In this document: positions 1 to 11,428 of the stretch, piece by piece
How the letters are laid out: each line of letters begins with the position of its first letter
Position numbering within the stretch: the first letter of the stretch is position 1
Origin: Alectoria sarmentosa
Lineage: Eukaryota; Ascomycota; Lecanoromycetes; Lecanorales; Parmeliaceae
Assembly (NCBI GenBank): GCA_009733775.1
Contig: WOGZ01000147.1
Span: forward strand, 17,404-81,403
Length of the DNA stretch: 64,000 nt
Direction: 5' to 3'
The notes under the pieces: model-generated
Told to the model about the DNA's origin: nothing
What the model saw: only the letters and a program-made list of their open reading frames with translations
The model's database searches: none
Program-made: the position numbers and the translations under genes

Positions 1-885
1 ACGCATGAAGATCAATCCCCTTTTACAGAAAATGAGCGAATACTCAAGAAGATATTCTTGCAACTGTCATCTTGTTGGGGGCAACGCGCCTTGATTGCAG
101 GCCCTTGGATACCAAAAATTGGCAATTTACGCCATGGTACTGACTCAATCTCCTCCTCTGTGCATGGATTTTGCTACATACTCTTACAGGATGCCTAGGC
201 TTGATGGAGAAAACTTTACAGCAATCGCACTCATCATATGAACAGGTCTATTGATCTGAGGAAGCGCTGTAATTGACCCCTTCTTCATTATCGCAAGACG
301 CCTCAGAGCGCCGTATCGCAACCTTCTACCGAGAGACTCAAAGTCAAAGAGCAATTGGTCGCATCAACCGACTCAAGCATTACAGAAAGAAGGATAGCAC
401 ACACAGCCCAGAAACCAAAAAGTAGATCAAAGGTCTGCTTATGGTCGTGGCAATCGTGGCTGCCATCGATCTCGTGCAACTGCCAACACGCTGTCAGCCA
501 TAAGCCAAGGCGATAGGTAGAAGCGGCATCCGACGTACCCAGTCCCAAGTGTGCAAGGAAACTGGAGTGGCCATGCCACGCGCTTCAACAGACTAGTCGA
601 CCCCGGCACTTGCTGGCGACTGGATGTTGACTCGGGGGTTTTTTGTATTATAGGTGTAGTAGGACCTATTCCGAAGTCGTTGGAGATGATGTGATTGTCA
701 TGTGTATCGGGATTAGGTAACTGGGCCGGACGAAAAAGGTTAAAATCTCGAACTTTGGCTCGCGAGCCGAGATTCTGTCGAGGAAGAGATTCCAATGGCT
801 TGGGCGGATCAGCAAGATTGTAGCGTTGCTGTACTAATATCGCTGAAAACGTTTTTAGAGTCTCCACGGATGGACATCAAGAGGC
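1..885. other. left edge, no gene recognised
   Basis: No reading frame in this stretch resembles a known family. The longest open frames (for example minus strand 439-867) start inside the 3' flank of the peptidase gene and have no recognisable domain or splice structure. It is probably intergenic DNA plus the 3' flank of the minus-strand peptidase gene. Confidence 0.5.
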
Positions 886-2071
886 TCACTCACCGGCTGC
901 TGCACAGGTATAGGCATCCGCTAGATGAGGCAATTATTTCGTCAGTATATTGGCATTACAACGTACTGGCATGACGAGAAGTGTAGCTCACCAATGTGAA
1001 GAGAAGCCGCAGTGTTCTTTGATTGAGCTTCCATGGCAACATCATGGGGCCCGTATGTATATGATTCGTTGCCGTTGTAGTCGACAACTACGAAAGTGTC
1101 AATTCATCACTCATACTTCTGCGTTTGTGCCCAGACTTACTTGAGTGATTCACTGGGGTTGTCAAGTCCGCAAAATGCTAACACGGAGCTTTCAGCATGT
1201 GGTGAGATGGTTCACGATTGACCACACACCAATGATTCATGAAAATAGACTTGGCCCTGGTTTCCATAGAAATATTCGGCTGGTTCTACAAGGAGACGTT
1301 CTGTCGGAAGTGCATCGATGAACGAGAGGCTCTTGAGCAGAGATGGATACTCGTAATAGCGCGGGCAGAAGACGATATAGTGATTGTCCTGTGACCTGAC
1401 GTTAGTGTCTCGATTTGATCGTATGACGTGCATTGGGACATGCATAGTAGAAACCCTTGAGATTGAACCTGCATACAAAATCAGCAATCGCTTCCAGAAT
1501 GGGAAGAGCTTTCTCTCACGCGTAAGCGAGAGCCTTTGGGAGGCCGCATAATCCTCCGTCTTCTGCGAGAATCACAGGCTCGGTACAGAAGACAAAGAGC
1601 CTTTGGTTCTCTGGCCAGGTCGATAGGTCATGTACTCTCACTGCGCCATCAATGTTGGCTAGAATGTTCGCAATTAGCTGGCGATAGATTTGGGATACTA
1701 ATGTCTTATCGAGGGTCACTAGCCATACCTTGAAGTGTTGCACCTAATTGACCCCTGCTATCATTGCCCATATACAAGTCCATGGCAGCCTGGAAGCTAC
1801 CATTGGGCTGCCAACTGGCCAACGCCTGTGCGTAGTGCAGAGCATCACGCCAAGCAACTCGTTCGACGAGCTTTTGGTCGGGTGTACAAACGGCCTCGGC
1901 GAAGTACTTCTTCGTATCGCTCGCAGGGCTAACGCCGATGGTACTCTGGTTTGTCATTCGAGGAAGTATGGGGACTTTCGTTACTGGTGCGGCCGCTGAC
2001 CAGACTGACGGCGATAGGGAAAGAAGAAATAGAGAAAAAGCCAACGAGAGGGTGGGCTTGGTGAACAGCAT
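886..2071 (-). CDS. secreted aspzincin (M35-like) metallopeptidase
   Basis: Seven exons (2071-1729, 1658-1520, 1468-1432, 1388-1230, 1177-1141, 1087-992, 920-886) give 846 nt, or 281 aa. Residues 1-25 form a signal peptide (basic start, hydrophobic core, Ala-rich cleavage region), so the protein is secreted. The zincin motif HESLH lies at about residues 223-227 and is split by an intron before its last His. It is followed by a segment with Asp and Tyr-Gly (VDYNGNESYTYGP), as in the aspzincin/deuterolysin and lysine-specific endopeptidase families, and by a Cys-containing C-terminus (ADAYTCAAAGE). The junction 1432/1388 only works as a GC-AG intron. The gene is divergent from ATIC, with about 0.8 kb between starts. 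Family assignment is by motif and layout. Substrate specificity is unknown. Confidence 0.72.
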
Positions 2072-2878
2072 GATAGTGATAGTTTCTTGTTGGACTTGTG
2101 AGTATGCAGGGTCAAAGAATGGATGTTGGAGCAGCACAAACGAATGTATGCGGAAGAGCAAGGTAATGACTGGATGGAGCAAAAGAATTCAGCTGATGTG
2201 TGTAGATGAGAAGAAGAGAGGGAAGGTTACGAGTCGTGGAGGTAACGGTGCGGGTACATCGGCCCTTGCATTTTTCTGCAAGCTGGACGACATTGGAAGG
2301 GACCGCCTTCCCAATGTCAGAGGAGAAGCGCTTTCTATATTCAGAAGAGAGAGCAGAAAAGGAGCATGGCCGATGGCAGGAGCTGGTGGAAATATCGCCA
2401 ACAGTGATGATTTTGATTGTATTTTTTGTCAACGTCTGCAACTGACTCGACAATCCAAGCCTTTTATCATTTTATCATTTTATCACAAGGAATTCAGCAT
2501 AAATTATGTATCCAGCGGTCTCCTTGACTACGGATACAACTTGTTAAGCAGAAGTTTGACTGCCTGATTCATTCTGCCTCAACGAATCAATTCACTAAAG
2601 TCTAAAGAACAAGATAAGATACGTAACGCGCCCTTGGCGCTTGAGTCGCTTATCCATCAATAATTTACCGTACTAATACTTAAGTAAGTAAGTAATATCC
2701 GGTCACGAAGCGGCAAACTCGGAAAAAAAAATCTTTCAATTGGTTGGCGAGAATCCTTGATTTTTTTCTCCTTTTTTCTCTCTTGGCGACACACTGAGGA
2801 AAAACCATCTTCTGCTGTAGGCACCTTTTTCAGTCCTGTTCATCTTGCTCATCGTCACCAAAATACAATATCGCCAAC
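2072..2878. promoter_or_regulatory. divergent promoter region, peptidase / ATIC
   Basis: About 0.8 kb lies between the start codons of the minus-strand peptidase and plus-strand ATIC. Open frames here are antisense or leader shadows. A pyrimidine-rich stretch (2760-2830) precedes the ATIC start, as is common in fungal promoters. No specific operator was recognised. Confidence 0.4.
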
Positions 2879-5800
2879 ATGGTACCACGGAAGACTGGTG
2901 AAATCCCCAACAACTCCAGTCCTCCAACGCCCACTGACGGTTGACTCCAACCGGATAGCAATCCTCAGTGTGTACAACAAGCAAGGTCTACTGGATCTTG
3001 CCAAAGGCTTAATAAAAAATGACACCCGTCTATTGGCTTCGGGTGGTACTGCGAAGCGTAAGTAGTTCATCACGATGCAGTTATTTTCACCATCATAGGA
3101 AGTTATGCCGTCCAAGTATTGGCTCTCTGATTACTTCCTGCGCATTTCCGACAGCTCCAATCATAGTATGTAACGGCACTACTGACTTCCGAGTCTACAG
3201 TCATTCGCGAGGCAGGCTTCGATGTCGAGTAAGCTACAAGTCTATTTCTTTATCATGGCCCGCATCGTAGGCTGAAAGCATCTCCTGGACAGAGATATCT
3301 CTGCAATCACCAATTCACCAGAGATCTTGAAAGGGAGAGTCAAGACCTTGCATCCCAAAGTCCATGCGGGTATCCTCTCCACGAATTCAGAGAGTGATGA
3401 AAGAGACCTTGCCGAGCAAAATATAGACAAGGTGGATTTTGTCGTTTGTAATTTGTACCCATTTAAAGATACAATTGCAAAAATCAACGTCACAGTAGAG
3501 GAAGCTGTGGAAGACATTGACATAGGAGGCGTGACGTTGCTCCGGGCTGCAGCCAAGAATCACGCTCGCGTCTGTGTGCTGTCAGATCCACAAGATTATG
3601 CCGAATTCCTGCAAGGACTGGACAGTGGCGAAATCACCGAGAAAAGTCGTCAACTATACGCCCTGAAATCTTTGGAGCATACCGCCGACTACGAATCGAC
3701 CATTGCAGATTTCTTCCGCAAGAAATACGCGTCGCCCTATCAGCACTTGCCATTGCGTTACGGCGTGAACCCGCATCAAAAAAAGTTTGTCTTTTCCGAT
3801 CCATCATTCCACATTTCATCTTTTTTCAGGGCTGGAGACATTTTCCGCCTCTTGATGCATGTCGTATGACTCTAGAATCATATCTGAAAGAGGAATACTG
3901 ACTCCGAAATCATTCAGTTCTGCGGTGTTCAACAAAGACGGCCCGCTGCCTTTCAAGGTGCTTAATGGCGCACCGGGATACATCAATCTACTGGATTCGC
4001 TTAATGCCTGGCCTTTGGTGAAGGAATTGAAGCAAGCCCTGGGTCTTTCGGCAGCAGCCTCCTTCAAGCATTGCTCGCCGGCCGGAGCAGCTGTTGGCGT
4101 TCCTATGACACAAGAAGAGAAAGAAGTGTGTATGGTCGCGGATATTGAAGGACTTTCGGAATCAGCTCTGGCTATGGCTTATGCACGCGCAAGAGGATCT
4201 GATAGGATGTACGGCTCTTTCTCCTTCTGTGACACTGTCTGATCCGTAAACAACATCTGAGAGCGAAGCATCTATATTAGGAGTATATGCTTTCCAGAGA
4301 TGTTTTCTTGTCTCTCTTCTGTGCCTTCATTTGAAGAGGCTGACTCTATCGCCCTAGGTCAAGTTTCGGAGATATCATTGCGCTCTCAGATTCTGTGGAT
4401 GTCCCGACTGCTAAGGTACGTGTGGCCTTCTCAGAGAACTAGACTTAGCTTGCAACCCTGGTGTGTGTAGTGAATGGCAATGCTGACCCAAAAACCGAAC
4501 ATAGATTATCTCGCGCGAAGTATCTGATGGGTGTGTGAAATTTACCATGTGTTCTGTCAACAACATTAAAGACATATCGACCTCATTTCTCGAGGTGCTA
4601 CTTAATTCTAGAGAAACGTCTCGCCCTCCAGTTGGAGCCATAAGTGATATGCGCTGACCTTCAATACTTTATTTAGTGTAATTGCTCCTGGGTACTCTAA
4701 AGAAGCGTTCGAAATACTGTCGAAAAAGAAGGGCGGAAAGTAAGTCGTGTCGTTCCCTAGCTTGACTCTCTACTAATTACTTTGCAAGATATATGATATT
4801 ACAGATGGATGAATCTTACGAGCCACCCGCGATCGAGCAGAGGACTGTGTACGGTCTTCATTTGCAGGTAAACCTTCCCACAGTCCCCATTTGATGGACT
4901 TGGAAGTTACATTACTGATCCTAAGTAGCAACATCGCAACGATGTGAAAATTCACCCCAAAAAGTCTTTTGATTCGATCCTTTCGCCTAAGGACTCTCCT
5001 CCGCTACCTGAATCTGGTGAGTTATCTAGATTACGATTTCTTCTCATCAATCGCGAAACGCAGCACTGCGGTGTGCCGCGCGAGCATTCGCTCTTACTCA
5101 AGCAGTACACTTGACTCCTAAGTCAGAGTTGATCTTGTAAGAGAAATACTAATTGTAAACCATGTATAGCGCTTCGAGATTTGACAGTGGCTGTACGTAC
5201 TTCTTGAGGTCACTCCGGTTTAGCCTCAGGCACCGAGTTCTGGGTCTGAAGACAAGTTCTCGAGGTTATCACACTAATTCTCGTCTGTCATTAGACGATC
5301 GCTGTAAAATATACGCAATCAAATTCAGTATGCTACGGTCAGTGATTTCAGAATCGATTCTTCCCATTTGGCGTCCATGGTCGAGCCGTGAAATCGATCA
5401 GGGTCCCGCTCAGTTCTGCTTGCCAAGACTGTCTTGAAAGTCATCTTAGGTTTCAGAGGGGAAGTACTGACTTTTGAAACGTCCTTAGCTCTCAATGGGC
5501 AGGTCATTGGACTAGGTAATCCCAATTCACTCGCCCGCATCTATCAGCAAAGCTAATTTGGTGAAGGCGCTGGGCAACAGTCACGCATTCATTGCACCCG
5601 TCTTGCTGGTGATAAAGCGGACGGCTGGTGGATGAGATACCATGAGCGAACCCTCGGAGTGCGCTGGAAAAAATCCGTGAGGAGGCCCGAGAAGAGCAAT
5701 GCTATTGACCTTCTTTGCGGAGGGCTACCAAAGTCGGGTACGCTTCCAGAATCTTTCGATCCCATTCATCGTTCAAGCTTGGGTCTTGAAGAAAGCTCGT

Positions 5801-6430
5801 TTTTCAATCCCACAATATGTCGTATAATTCAGTACTGGCCTTGAAAGAAAAGTATTGACTTTGAGATCAACCTTAGATATCGAGAAGCAGGAGTATGAAA
5901 GTAAACTCGAAGTCATCCCTCCGCCATTTACCCAAGAGGAGCGTGAGAGGTGGCTTAGCCAACTGAGCGAAGTTGCAGTGTCTTCCGACGCCTTCGTAAG
6001 TCACGACAACGACAGACTCTTGCATAACTAATAATCTGTGAATGCAGTTTCCTTTCATTGACAATGTTCTGAGGGCCCACCGCTCGGTACGTACGCTTTG
6101 GAAGTCATGGTTCGACAATCTGCGAACCATCATGAGTTGCTCGGTCGCGTTCACTGGATGGGATGACTGACAAATTTTAAGGGAGTAAGATACATCGCCG
6201 CTCCAATAGGCAGCCAGGCGGACGGTGACGTGTAAGTATTTCCGGTCTTCACATTTGTGAATACACAATGCTATCTCAAAAGAAAAAGACTGACTTGGAA
6301 ATCGCTACCAGTCTCGCGACGTGCGAGAAATTGGGCATTACATTTGTCGAAAACAGCATACGGCTGGTGAGTCAATCGTGAAGAGGAATTGCGAGACGAT
6401 GCTGACCTATAGGTACAGTTTCATCATTGA
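2879..6430 (+). CDS. ADE17: bifunctional AICAR transformylase / IMP cyclohydrolase
   Basis: This enzyme catalyses the last two steps of de novo purine synthesis: formyl transfer from 10-formyl-THF to AICAR, then ring closure to IMP. It acts in the cytosol. Nineteen exons give exactly 1,782 nt, or 593 aa, the usual family length. The N-terminal MGS-like cyclohydrolase domain has AILSVYNK, LASGGTAK, GRVKTLHPKVHAGIL and NLYPF. The transformylase domain has NPHQK, the catalytic Lys-His in SFKHCSPAGAAVG, GAGQQSRIHCTRLAGDKAD and SNAIDL. The C-terminus RLFHH matches the family. Introns: 2898-2958, 3058-3200, 3229-3292, 3785-3917, 4209-4357, 4416-4504, 4531-4676, 4740-4788, 4868-4928, 5017-5169, 5193-5294, 5338-5488, 5516-5566, 5738-5876, 5996-6047, 6087-6181, 6232-6311, 6367-6418. 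Eighteen introns is extraordinary for a fungal housekeeping gene, and half the locus is intron. All use GT-AG. Confidence 0.96.
3785..3917 (+). repeat. introner-like intron, copy A (ATIC intron 4)
   Basis: This 133-nt GT-AG intron has branch-like TACTGAC 20 nt before the acceptor. Its last 89 nt align without gaps to the last 89 nt of the intron at 45,803-45,938 in an unrelated gene (72 of 89 identical by hand count). The pyrimidine-rich 5' half (TCTTTTCC, CATTCC) is also alignable with small gaps. CCTCTT and AAGAGG inside the copy could pair as a short hairpin. Shared intron sequence between non-homologous genes defines introner-like elements. Confidence 0.75.
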
Positions 6431-6941
6431 AGATATCCCTACAATCCAACCCCTATCGATACCCCAATTCGTACCTGAGACCTGTCCCCAAGACATTAGA
6501 CGAGAATGTGAATCATAGTCGCCTTAGGCCGGCAGGCAAAATGCTTAACCATCGCCATTGCTACTACACGTATGATGGTAAAATGAACGCAATAGAGCGA
6601 GATAGAACGTAGCGAATACGGGGGGCAGTCAAGTAAGGTACTAGTACAGAGTTGTACTAAAAGTACAGCAGCAGGACTGTTGGCTAAGGTACTCCACTAG
6701 CCCAGTGCAGCCTAGGGCAATTGACATGACCGCTATCATACTTGTACGAGGAACGCAGGCTCCAACATCCATCGTCTTTTACCCTGCACCATGGGCTTGT
6801 CCACCATTTGCATCTCTTGAAACATCCAGACTCGCCGAGATTTTTTCTCCTTGTACATATCATTCTGGACAAGATTTGCCAATATTCCAAGCTTCTTTGA
6901 ACCGACTATGTTGTACCTAGTCGTCTGGGACAATCCTCCTG
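6431..6941. other. intergenic, ATIC to cupin gene
   Basis: This is the ATIC 3' flank and the cupin promoter. The small open frames on both strands (6684-6933) overlap each other antisense and resemble no family. No RNA gene was seen. Confidence 0.5.
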
Positions 6942-7847
6942 ATGATCCGCAATTCCTCCAGACTACGAACCGCCTTTCCCGGCATTAATCTTCGTCGTAC
7001 CTACGCTTCGACGGTCAGATGGCGTCTACTACGTCCGCTGGAAGATGGCAGCTTGCAAACCTTCCGCGACAAGGCTTTTATTCCGTCGAAGCCAGCTCTG
7101 CTCCCCAAAGGCTATTTCATTGCAATCCCGAGCATACAGAAATGGTTCCGCACCAGCCACCATGACACCGGACGAGTGGCTCTCAACCACTCATATCTCA
7201 GCAAGTTTGGCGATGCGATTGTGCCCCTAGAGTTTACACGTCTATTTTCAGCATCTGCTGCGAACCAGGACGGAGACTCCTTTCAGCGGGCAGAGGTGCC
7301 TTTCCACATCTTCTTGGAATGGACCAATTCCGCGACCATGGAGACTTCAGAGCGGCTGTATCTCGCACAGGCATCTTTTGCTAGTCTCCCGGAAGCTTTA
7401 AAAGTAGACTTGCCCACGCCTGAGATTGTGGCAAGGTCTGGGATGGGTGACATCTATGACACGAATATCTGGATGGGAATTCCACCCACCTATACACCAC
7501 TCCATCGTGATCCCAATCCAAATGTCTTTGTGCAGCTTGCTGGTCATAAGATTGTGCGAATTCTGCCCCCGGAAATGGGGGGTAAGATCTTTGCAAAGGT
7601 CCAAAATGCTTTGGGCCGGTCAGGATCCGCAGCCTTCAGAGGGGAAAATATGATGAAGGGGAAGGAGAAGAGAATGCTCGAGGACCAAGTCTGGAATGAC
7701 AGTTCCATGCTGGACGAGGCTGGTGGATTTGGACATGAAGTACATATTGGGAGAGGCGACGGTCTATTCATCCCGAAAGGATGGTGGCATAGTGTCAAAG
7801 GCGTAGGCGAGGGTATCACAGGATCTGTGAATTGGTGGTTTCGGTAA
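6942..7847 (+). CDS. cupin-8 / JmjC-like Fe(II)/2-oxoglutarate oxygenase
   Basis: Intronless, 301 aa, starting at the first ATG of the frame. The core has the facial triad of JmjC-type hydroxylases: His188 and Asp190 in LHRDPNPN and a distal His283 in KGWWHSVKG. It is followed by the closing strand GSVNWWFR. NVFVQLAGHKIVRILPPE is the strand pair typical of cupin-8 proteins. The N-terminus is basic and rich in Arg, Ser and Thr (RNSSRLRTAF, LRRTYAS), which could be a mitochondrial presequence. Family members hydroxylate proteins or tRNA. The substrate here cannot be told. Non-haem oxygenase chemistry is inferred from the triad. Confidence 0.8.
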   Translation: MIRNSSRLRTAFPGINLRRTYASTVRWRLLRPLEDGSLQTFRDKAFIPSKPALLPKGYFIAIPSIQKWFRTSHHDTGRVALNHSYLSKFGDAIVPLEFTRLFSASAANQDGDSFQRAEVPFHIFLEWTNSATMETSERLYLAQASFASLPEALKVDLPTPEIVARSGMGDIYDTNIWMGIPPTYTPLHRDPNPNVFVQLAGHKIVRILPPEMGGKIFAKVQNALGRSGSAAFRGENMMKGKEKRMLEDQVWNDSSMLDEAGGFGHEVHIGRGDGLFIPKGWWHSVKGVGEGITGSVNWWFR

Positions 7848-8093
7848 GGAAGGCGTATCCTGGTGGTAGTGGTGATAGCATGATGCCGCTCCGACCCTCT
7901 TCAGTAGCAACGCTTTGAATAGCACAAGACAAAAGGCCGTCAACTACTAGTGAAAATCAAAAGACATCTGAAATCTGGAAATATTCAAGCACTCATATTT
8001 TTGGGATTTCTTGATCCAGACATGGTGTTTTTTTCCCCCCGTATTTGACCTGAAATCCTCCACAATGTTAATCTTCTTGCCAAAGTATGCACA

Positions 8094-8862
8094 ATGAACA
8101 CAACACCCGCACCCTACCTACTTTTCGGCTCGACCAAGTATCCTTCTCCCCTCGACCCCTTCCTCTCTCCCATACTCTGACTCCCTGACAGACCCTGGCT
8201 CCCCCCACCCTGGACTACGACCGACGACCGAATCCGCGGCGGCGCTTCCCAATCCTACCTCTCCGCCCTCCCTGACAAGTGCGCCCTTTTTCATGGCCAT
8301 CTGGATACATCTACGCTAGGCGGAGCAGGTTTTGCTTCGCAGTTCAGTCCACCGCAAGTCGACAAGGACGACAAGGATGATGATGATGAAAGAAGCTGGG
8401 ACCTGAGCGTTTACGATGGCATAGAAGTGGAAGTGGGGAAGGGCGATGGGAAGGTTTATACGCTGATATTGAAAGATGAGGCGGCAGCGGGCAAGAGGGA
8501 GGATGGGAGGGAGAAGGCTGGGGTCAATTGGGAAGTAGATTTTCAAGTTGGAGAGGATGGGAAAGGGGAAGGGGGAAAGGAGGTGGGTGGAGACGATGTG
8601 ACCAAGGTCTGGGTGCCGTGGGAAGACTTCAAGGCTACGTTTAGAGGCAAGGAGAAGGAAGATGCTGGGGAGCTGAAGAAGGGGGAAGTCAGAAGGGTAG
8701 GATTGATGATGAGAAGGTAGGTTCATTGCTGAGGGGATTTGATTATGGATTTCAACGCTTTCAAGGAGCTAACCTACGATCAGCTACTTCGGAAAGCAGG
8801 AGGGCGACTTCAGCGTCTTGCTGAGGTCTATATGTGCAAGGAAGACTACGGCAGGTGACTAG
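8094..8862 (+). CDS. CIA30-domain complex I intermediate-associated protein
   Basis: Three exons (8094-8137, 8192-8716, 8784-8862) give 648 nt, or 215 aa. The protein has the CIA30/NDUFAF1 hallmarks: DDRIRGGASQSYLS near residue 30, then FHGHLDTSTLGGAGFASQ, a VWVPWEDFKATFRG segment and the closing SYFGKQEGDFSVLLRSI. Family members help assemble mitochondrial complex I, although short fungal paralogues may act elsewhere. The middle carries a charged Asp/Lys/Gly-rich insertion (about residues 75-140). The N-terminus is short and not a convincing mitochondrial presequence, so the mitochondrial site is inferred from the family only. Confidence 0.85.
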
Positions 8863-10055
8863 TCAAGGAATATTATGAACGCTGTAGGCAGGTTGCAAGG
8901 ATCTATGCCCGAGAGCACGGACACGCCGAACCAGTGATTTGGAAAGGAGTGGGAGACGGATTGGCACCGTGTCTTGATCAAAGGGGTCCTCTAGCCAGCT
9001 ACCCGTCAAGAGAGTGCCTGATGTGCATTGTGCAAAGTGTTGATCTGATCTAGCGTCACCACTCTGAACATCTTGAGAACTTGAGAGCAAGCGTAACGCA
9101 TAGTAGCAATCGCCTACTGCCTCAATTTTAGAATCGACTATGAGCCTCAGAGTGTCGGAACAATGTTCGGATCGGAGAATCCGTGGACTGTCTGATGAAC
9201 TTGACATGTACTAAGCTTCTCCTACAGAGGCAAAACAAATAGAGAAATGACTGTCCAGGAGGTGGAGGAACGTTCTTTGCTCGACTAACGATTGCCAAAA
9301 TTGTAGACCGACTTCAAGCCAGCGCTAAGACATCTAGAAGAAGGAAAAAGGGACAAAAGAAAACATCAAGTTTACCGCATCATTGAACAGAAAAGGAAAA
9401 AGGAGAATGATCCAGGGACGGGATTCAAACCATCAGCTTCTAATGATGACGAACGCGTGTGGAAGAATTGTGCTTGACCATGTGGGTGCAAATCTGTGAA
9501 CAAGGACGACCTGTGTGTCATGGCGGACGTGCTACCAGAATGAGATATGAATTGCAAAAGGGGCCAGTCAGTCAATACCGGCAAATGATGGCACCATCAA
9601 CCAGCTTCTGTCAATGAAAATGACTGCAGGTTTGGGGCTTCGTGCTTGAGGAACCCATCAAAGGCAGGATTTGATGCCTCCAAATGGGCCGTGCGTGAAG
9701 ATGGCAAGCTTGAGGATACGTCAACGGCCGACTCCAGCCTTCGATACCTGCCTGTAGATTTCCCCACAATCATGAACCGGCCAACTCTTATTTCCAAGGG
9801 CTTTCGATTTGCAGAAGATCGGTCCAGGAAGCTGGAGTATGGTCCGCTTGCACAGCAAAAAGGGATGCACACGAACACGTCAACAGTAGATGCAAGTGCG
9901 GAGCTTCTTTGTAAGGCATTACGATGTAGCAGGGTATGGATACAACTCGAAAAAGCCGAGGTTCCCTTTTCCCACTGATGACTCCAAATCCCTTATGCAG
10001 AAGCACAATCCATTCCCAAACTCCCTGGAGCACCTCTTCTTCAGGATCGCGGCCG
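8863..10055. other. intergenic, no gene recognised
   Basis: Several short frames exist on both strands (for example 9597-9878 minus and 9646-9978 plus) but they are mutual antisense shadows without a domain. A tRNA-like T-loop string at about 9420-9432 was examined and rejected because its stems do not pair. Confidence 0.45.
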
Positions 10056-10592
10056 CTACACAATCCTGTCCATCGTCCACTCCTTCTTGTCCGGCTTGAA
10101 TTTCGCCAAGTGGTCTTCGTCTATGCCCTTGTTATGCTCCTTCATGAAATACGAGTCTGGCTCGCGAGTGTCATGTCTTGCGTCCCCTCCTCCCAAGCCT
10201 TCCTTCCTTTCCCCAACTCTGGCACCAGCTGCCGTTGGTCTGGCCTCCATGTCCCCCGATCCGGAACCAAGTGAGTGCTGCTCATGCCAAGCTTCCTCTG
10301 ACTGGCTAGCCACGACTGCCGATGCATTTGCTCGGTGGTCCGCTTCGGCTTTGGTCGAATACACGCACTGCAAGGTTCGTTGTCTGCAGCGTTGGCAAGG
10401 CGTCTCACCATCGCATTCGGAGCCGTTTCGACTACATTCAAGACAAGCTAGTTGAGCTCGACTTGGGTAATCGCAATTCAATGAGTAATGTCCGCAGCGG
10501 CGGCAAGGCATTTGGCCGCTGCATGGCGAATTGCTTTCGATGCACTGGAGACATGCCGACAGAACACGACCCCCATCCTGTTTACGGTCCAT
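10056..10592 (-). CDS. small protein with two tandem Zn2Cys6 clusters
   Basis: One exon, 178 aa, starting at the ATG of MDRKQDGG. An upstream in-frame extension begins only with TTG. It has two consecutive fungal binuclear zinc clusters, each C-x2-C-x6-C-x5-C-x2-C-x6-C: the first runs from ACLQC to LNCDY, the second from ACLEC to LQCVY, with only six residues between them. The rest is low-complexity and charged, ending in FKPDKKEWTMDRIV. No fungal transcription factor middle homology region is present. Zn2Cys6 proteins are normally DNA-binding regulators with a single cluster, so a bare double cluster is unusual. The regulated genes are unknown. Further exons cannot be excluded. Confidence 0.65.
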   Translation of the reverse strand: MDRKQDGGRVLSACLQCIESNSPCSGQMPCRRCGHYSLNCDYPSRAQLACLECSRNGSECDGETPCQRCRQRTLQCVYSTKAEADHRANASAVVASQSEEAWHEQHSLGSGSGDMEARPTAAGARVGERKEGLGGGDARHDTREPDSYFMKEHNKGIDEDHLAKFKPDKKEWTMDRIV

Positions 10593-11428
10593 TGTGTGGG
10601 ACAAGGGGCCGGTTGTGCGCCCACACAGGGGTTGAGAGACGGGAGTCCCTAACGTCGTTGGTAGCAAAACCAATCGAGACCACCTGGTTCGGAATCGGAG
10701 CCGATCTCGGTTCGGGAGCTGACCGCGCTCGTGCTATTAAGACGTCGATGGTAACACTGCGGAGCGCGTTCGTGAATTGGATGGGTTTGGTAAGCACTAT
10801 GGAAAAGAGGGAGATTTTGAAGGACGGTGTATAGATTGCAAGGGGCGCGAATGCTGTTCTCCTCATTCATCGTCATCCCAAGCCCACCATATCCTCAGAG
10901 TGATGCCCAACATGATGGCAGAGCTGGAATAAGCAATGGATCAATCATGTCCTGGCCCCCTGATGCGAGGCAGTCCTAGCTGCAGCGTTAGTGCGCTGAC
11001 AAGATATCATTGTTTTCGAACCAGAAGCGACCAATCGATTCAAAGAGATGGATGACCAGAGCCAGAAAGTCAGTCTCAGACGTCTTTCTGATTGCGTAGC
11101 CAAGCGGCGACATGTAGCAGTATCCAATCAGCCGAGTTCACTCATACTTCTCAGTCGCTGGCGCTATGTACCACGGCGTCTAACGACAACATATCTGCCG
11201 ACCATTTGGGTCATGAATCATTACGAGCTCACAAAGTGTCTCAAGGAGATACACGGCCTCGTTGTCCTGGGAAGACAGCGCCTTTGGTAAGAGTCTCGCT
11301 CCCGAGGTGCGCTATGACCTTGCCATGATGAGTCGTAAACGGCCCTTCTTGGGCATTGGCCGGCCGTCGTTCAAAATTGCCTCTCTTCCCAATTGTGCTC
11401 GTAGCCTTTGTTCCGCCTTTGAACGTTC
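10593..11428. other. intergenic, no gene recognised
   Basis: This contains the 5' flank of the Zn2Cys6 gene and the 3' flank of the peroxiredoxin-like gene. Frames such as 10582-10866 (minus) could be an upstream leader of the zinc-cluster gene, but no splice pair joining them was convincing. Confidence 0.4.

Noticed and set aside
439..867. 142-codon minus-strand frame downstream of the peptidase
   Set aside because: Lies after the peptidase stop, has no splice connection that improves the model and no family resemblance.
1938..2567. 209-codon plus-strand frame
   Set aside because: Antisense to the peptidase gene's first exon and its promoter. No domain and compositionally like a shadow frame.
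9415..9485. tRNA-like string on the minus strand (GGTTTGAATCCC)
   Set aside because: The T-loop consensus is present but the T-stem, anticodon stem and acceptor stem do not pair in any register I tried.
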